Positions 5,420 to 8,847 of a DNA stretch of 8,847 nucleotides are shown piece after piece. This stretch comes from an uncultured Prevotella sp. (GTDB lineage: Bacteria > Bacteroidota > Bacteroidia > Bacteroidales > Bacteroidaceae), in assembly GCA_937880835.1 (NCBI GenBank), contig CALGRN010000322.1, positions 1 through 8,847 on the forward strand, written 5' to 3'. Positions within the stretch are counted from its first letter, which is position 1. Every line of letters starts with the position of its first letter. Under the pieces are notes generated by a model, which searched no databases, was not told the origin of the DNA, and worked only from the letters and a program-made list of their open reading frames with translations. The position numbers and the translations under genes are program-made.

Positions 5420-8251
5420 TCAGTTCAATTTATCTCTGAGATATTTTCCTGTTATGCTTTCCGCGCATTCTGCCACTTCTTCCGGAGTTCCGCAACACAC
5501 CAGATTGCCGCCTTTGTCACCGCCGTCAGGACCGAGATCTATCACAAAGTCGGCACATTTTATCACGTCCATGTTGTGTTCTATCACAATAATGCTGTGA
5601 CCTCTTTCAAGCAAAGCATCGAAAGCTTCGAGCAATCGTTTGATATCGTGAAAGTGAAGTCCCGTAGTCGGTTCGTCAAATATAAACAAAGTGGGCTCGG
5701 CACGTTCTTGTCCGATGAAGTAGGCGAGCTTTACTCGCTGGTTCTCACCACCGGAAAGAGTAGAACTGTTTTGCCCTAATTTAATATATCCGAGCCCTAC
5801 GTCTGCAAGAGGTTTAAGCCTTCCTACAATCGTTTTTTGCTTATTCTCTTTGAAAAAATCTATTGCTTCTGACACGGTCATATCCAAAACGTCGCTTATA
5901 TTCTTGCCGGCAAAGCGCACGTCCAATATGTCTTTCTTGAAACGTTTACCCTTACATTCCTCACATTCCAATATCAAGTCAGCCATAAACTGCATTTCCA
6001 CCGTTATCACACCTGCCCCTTTGCATGCTTCACATCGTCCTCCTTCGGTGTTGAAAGAGAAAAATTGCGGAGTAAATCCCATCTGTTTCGATAATGGCTG
6101 TTGTGAAAAAAGCTCACGTATCGCATCATACGCTTTCACATAAGTGGCAGGATTTGAACGCGTACTTCTTCCGATAGGGTTCTGATCTACAAATTCAACA
6201 TGACAAATCTTGTCCTTGCTTCCTTCCATTGAAATATACTCACCGGGCGCATCTGCCACTTCGTCGAGTCCGCGTTTAAGAGCCGGATATAGAATACCTT
6301 TAATAAGAGAAGACTTTCCCGACCCGCTGACGCCCGTTATAACATTCAATACATTTAAAGGAAACTTCACATTCACACCTTTAAGATTGTTCATGCGTGC
6401 TCCTTTGAGGTCTATCGACATATTCCAAGAACGTCTGCTCGACGGAACTTCTATTGTTTCTTTTCCTGTAAGATACTTTATAGTGTGAGAGTTCGGAGAT
6501 TTTTCGAGCAAAGAATTATTCATTTCTGTCAGCGTTTCCGTAGAACCGCAGAATACTATTTCACCTCCCAAACGTCCTGCATCAGGTCCTACGTCGATAA
6601 GAAAGTCTGCCGCACGCATTATTTCTTCATCATGTTCTACTACAATTACCGTATTTCCCAACGACTGTAATTCTTTCAACACATGTATAAGTCTGTCCGT
6701 ATCTCTGCTGTGAAGTCCGATGCTTGGCTCATCGAGAATGTAAAGCGAACCGACAAGAGAACTTCCGAGAGATGTCGTCAGATTTATTCTTTGACTCTCA
6801 CCTCCCGACAAAGAGTTCGATTGTCTGTTAAGAGTGAGATATCCGAGTCCTACATCAACAAGGAATTGAAGCCTGTTTTTTATCTCCGTAAGCAGTCTTT
6901 TTGATATTCTCGCATCATTGTCATTAAGTTTAAGATTGTCGAACCAAGCCTTCAAGTTTGTTATAGGCATCTCCACAATGTCGGAAATACTCATTCCATT
7001 AATCTTGACATAACCTGACTCTTTTTTAAGTCTTGTACCGTGACATGCAGGACATGTGGTTTTTCCTCTGTACCTGCTGAGCATTACCCTGTATTGTATC
7101 TTATATTGATTTTCCTTTATGTATTGGAAAAAAGAGTCGATACTTACCTGCTCGTGTACGTCTGTTCCCTTTTCGGAAGGCAGCCCGTGCCAAAGCATAT
7201 CTTTCTCCTTGCGTGTCAGTTCATAATACGGTTTGAATATAGGAAAGTCGTCTTTTGCGGCACGTCGGCAGAATTCGTCTTTCCATACTCCCATTTTATC
7301 ACCGTGCCAACATTGCACGCACCCCTCATAAACCGAAAGCGACGTGTTCGGTATAACCAGTTTCTCGTCAATTCCTATTACATTTCCGAAGCCTTCGCAT
7401 TCCGGACATGCTCCCATAGGAGAGTTGAAAGAGAACATATTGTCGGTAGGCTCTTCAAAAGACATACCGTCTGCCTCAAAGCGAGTAGAGAAATCATAAC
7501 ATATATTTGAAGGCATGAACATGAGTCTGCACTCTCCGTCACCTTCATAAAAGGCAGTTTCGCATGAGTCAACCAATCTTGATATAGAGCTTTTGTCATC
7601 GTCAACCGACATCCTGTCTATCAAAAGGAATATCTCATCAGTGCCTTTTTGCATACCGTCTATATCCTTGTTGTCTGCAAGGAAATCGTCGATACGCGTA
7701 AAATCACCTTTATAATATATGCGCGAGTATCCTTGTTGTATTTCCATTTCGAGCTGTTTGCACAGCGTTCTCTCTTTTGATACTTTCAAAGGAGCGAGAA
7801 TACAGAACTTTGTACCTTTGGAAAAAGAAAGCATTCTTTCTATTATGTCTTCCGTAGAATGTTTCTTTACCTCCTCACCGCTTATCGGCGAGAAAGTGTG
7901 TCCGATACGTGCGAAGAGCAAACGCAAGTATTCGTAGATCTCAGTAGAAGTACCTACGGTAGATCGCGGATTACGTGAATTGACCTTTTGTTCTATCGCT
8001 ATTGCCGGCGGAAGTCCCTTTATGAAATCGCATTCGGGTTTACTCATACGTCCCAAGAATTGTCTTGCGTAAGCCGAAAGACTTTCCACATAACGCCTTT
8101 GTCCTTCTGCGTAAAGCGTATCGAATGCAAGCGACGACTTGCCCGAACCGCTTACACCTGCAATTATGATGAATTTGTTGCGTGGAATATCAATACAGAC
8201 ATTCTTCAAATTGTTAACCCTTGCGTTCTTTATTTTAATATAATCGTTCAT
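5420..8251 (-). CDS. uvrA: UvrABC excinuclease subunit A
   Basis: UvrA is the ATP-dependent damage-recognition protein of nucleotide excision repair. As a dimer it scans DNA, loads UvrB at lesions and then leaves. The 943-residue protein is full length (E. coli about 940) with two ABC ATPase modules. Module 1 has Walker A GVSGSGKS at 32-39, signature LSGGE at 481-485, Walker B ILDEP at 505-509 and the switch His540. Module 2 has Walker A at 640-647, signature LSGGE at 832-836, Walker B IFDEP at 857-861 and EH at 891-892. The C-terminal zinc finger has all four Cys (740, 743, 763, 766), the same positions as in E. coli. The first zinc module appears incomplete: CPEC (282-285) is present, but the preceding CxxC is replaced by FEADG near 258-262. 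CPAC (400-403) is also present. A UvrB-binding region is expected at about 131-245. The ATG at 8251 gives the standard N-terminus. It stands alone; uvrB and uvrC are not in the window. Confidence 0.97.
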   Translation of the reverse strand: MNDYIKIKNARVNNLKNVCIDIPRNKFIIIAGVSGSGKSSLAFDTLYAEGQRRYVESLSAYARQFLGRMSKPECDFIKGLPPAIAIEQKVNSRNPRSTVGTSTEIYEYLRLLFARIGHTFSPISGEEVKKHSTEDIIERMLSFSKGTKFCILAPLKVSKERTLCKQLEMEIQQGYSRIYYKGDFTRIDDFLADNKDIDGMQKGTDEIFLLIDRMSVDDDKSSISRLVDSCETAFYEGDGECRLMFMPSNICYDFSTRFEADGMSFEEPTDNMFSFNSPMGACPECEGFGNVIGIDEKLVIPNTSLSVYEGCVQCWHGDKMGVWKDEFCRRAAKDDFPIFKPYYELTRKEKDMLWHGLPSEKGTDVHEQVSIDSFFQYIKENQYKIQYRVMLSRYRGKTTCPACHGTRLKKESGYVKINGMSISDIVEMPITNLKAWFDNLKLNDNDARISKRLLTEIKNRLQFLVDVGLGYLTLNRQSNSLSGGESQRINLTTSLGSSLVGSLYILDEPSIGLHSRDTDRLIHVLKELQSLGNTVIVVEHDEEIMRAADFLIDVGPDAGRLGGEIVFCGSTETLTEMNNSLLEKSPNSHTIKYLTGKETIEVPSSRRSWNMSIDLKGARMNNLKGVNVKFPLNVLNVITGVSGSGKSSLIKGILYPALKRGLDEVADAPGEYISMEGSKDKICHVEFVDQNPIGRSTRSNPATYVKAYDAIRELFSQQPLSKQMGFTPQFFSFNTEGGRCEACKGAGVITVEMQFMADLILECEECKGKRFKKDILDVRFAGKNISDVLDMTVSEAIDFFKENKQKTIVGRLKPLADVGLGYIKLGQNSSTLSGGENQRVKLAYFIGQERAEPTLFIFDEPTTGLHFHDIKRLLEAFDALLERGHSIIVIEHNMDVIKCADFVIDLGPDGGDKGGNLVCCGTPEEVAECAESITGKYLRDKLN

Positions 8252-8322
8252 ACAATGTATTTAATCTTTGCCGACAGAATTTTATTTTATATGAAAAGAT
8301 TATGCCGGCAGTTTTTGAATTG

Positions 8323-8330
8323 CAAATATA
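8323..8330 (-). promoter_or_regulatory. Possible -7 element of uvrA
   Basis: The minus strand reads TATATTTG (8330-8323), matching TAnnTTTG. A matching TTTG -33 box at the right distance is not seen. Initiation near 8316 would leave a leader of about 65 nt. No SOS box is recognisable in this region. Confidence 0.4.
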
Positions 8331-8515
8331 CGAAATATAAATATAACAGGGGATAATAATCAGGTCAAAACATGTATTGAGAATTAAAAAGTCAATCAAA
8401 AGTGAAAAGATAATGTCGTTATGAAAGGAGTGAAATAGTAGCAGAACTTTAAAGTATTCCGATAGTTTTTTAAGATTTAGGTTTTATCTATCCATTATAA
8501 AAAAAGAAAGAAATA

Positions 8516-8547
8516 TTTGGCTGTGAAAAATAAAAGAACTACCTTTG
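8516..8547 (+). promoter_or_regulatory. Bacteroidetes-type promoter of tRNA-Lys
   Basis: TTTG (8516-8519), 20 bp, then TACCTTTG (8540-8547) match the consensus at both boxes. Transcription would start near 8553, giving a precursor with a 5' leader of about 70 nt to be removed by RNase P. Confidence 0.75.
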
Positions 8548-8623
8548 CAACCGCAAAACAGAAATCGCGTTTATTGCAGGCGTTTGCATGCTATATTCAG
8601 GTTTCTATACTTAATCATGGGTT

Positions 8624-8696
8624 GCACCCTTAGCTCAGCTGGTAGAGCAACTGACTCTTAATCAGTGGGTCTAGGGTTCGAGTCCCTAAGGGTGTA
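8624..8696 (+). tRNA. tRNA-Lys (anticodon CUU)
   Basis: The 73-nt sequence folds into a full cloverleaf. The acceptor stem is GCACCCT/AGGGTGT with a G-U first pair. The D arm is GCTC-AGCTGGTA-GAGC. The anticodon stem ACTGA/TCAGT encloses CTCTTAA, placing anticodon CTT at 8657-8659. The variable loop is GGGTC and the T arm is TAGGG-TTCGAGT-CCCTA. The discriminator base is A (8696) and the 3' CCA is not encoded, so it must be added after transcription. This tRNA reads AAG lysine codons. It is a single gene with its own promoter and terminator. Confidence 0.96.
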
Positions 8697-8701
8697 CATT
8701 T

Positions 8702-8735
8702 AAAACGACAGATGCATTTGCTTCTGTCGTTTTTT
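8702..8735 (+). terminator. Rho-independent terminator of tRNA-Lys
   Basis: AAAACGACAGA (8702-8712) pairs perfectly with 8723-8733 around a 10-nt loop that can form two more G-C pairs past a T-T mismatch. The stem runs into six T residues (8730-8735). It starts five bases after the tRNA 3' end. Confidence 0.92.
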
Positions 8736-8847
8736 CGTTATATAAAAATTCCATATCTGTTTTAATGTAAGTCGGTAGTATTTATTTTAAAATAACGTTA
8801 GTTCTACGAATTATAATTATCCGATAATTAGTTGAATATCGCTTCTT

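Larger units (their letters stand above)
8252..8623. other. Gene-free stretch between divergent uvrA and tRNA-Lys
   Basis: No coding sequence is supported. The left part carries the likely uvrA -7 box and an 8-bp palindrome TGCCGGCA (8303-8310) in the uvrA leader. The right part carries the tRNA promoter. The middle, about 8340-8510, is AT-rich and without structure I can recognise. Confidence 0.65.

Noticed and set aside
7040..7510. 156-codon + strand reading frame inside uvrA, and similar long frames opposite other genes
   Set aside because: Antisense shadows of conserved genes with no domain, promoter or independent support.
8421..8438. Short ATG-initiated frame upstream of the tRNA
   Set aside because: Only five codons before a stop; no sign of function.

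Overview
The window looks like a chromosomal segment of a member of the Bacteroidales, probably close to Prevotella or Bacteroides. Four things point there. The DNA is AT-rich. Start codons lack Shine-Dalgarno sequences. Several genes are preceded by the Bacteroidetes-type promoter TTTG-N19/20-TAnnTTTG. The proteins look typical of the group, including signal peptides cleaved before Gln and a tRNA without an encoded CCA. No mobile element, CRISPR array or phage gene is visible, and base composition is uniform by eye.

Layout from left to right. At the left edge is the 3' part of riboflavin synthase (ribE, +), which meets a small outer-membrane beta-barrel gene (-) at a strong bidirectional hairpin terminator. 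The barrel gene and kdsA (+) diverge from an intergenic region with back-to-back promoters. kdsA and kdsD (+), 22 bp apart, supply arabinose-5-phosphate and Kdo-8-phosphate for the lipopolysaccharide inner core. A 13-bp hairpin, possibly with a promoter inside it, separates them from an exported phospholipase D/cardiolipin synthase-like gene (+). That gene converges, 11 bp apart, with a LuxR-type regulator (-) whose receiver domain lacks its phosphorylation residues. A gene-free stretch of about 330 bp follows, holding four 22-bp tandem repeats. Next is a full-length uvrA (-), the damage sensor of nucleotide excision repair. After a second gene-free stretch carrying promoters for both flanking genes comes tRNA-Lys(CUU) (+) with a clear terminator. 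The last ~110 bp (8736-8847) hold nothing I can identify.

Most of the window is housekeeping: envelope biogenesis (kdsA, kdsD, the beta-barrel, the PLD enzyme), cofactor synthesis, DNA repair and translation. I see no convincing new multi-gene system. The least explained items are the 22-bp repeat array between uvrA and the LuxR-type gene, the pseudo-receiver regulator beside it, the hairpin/promoter overlap before the PLD gene, and a His-to-Pro change at a normally conserved position of riboflavin synthase.
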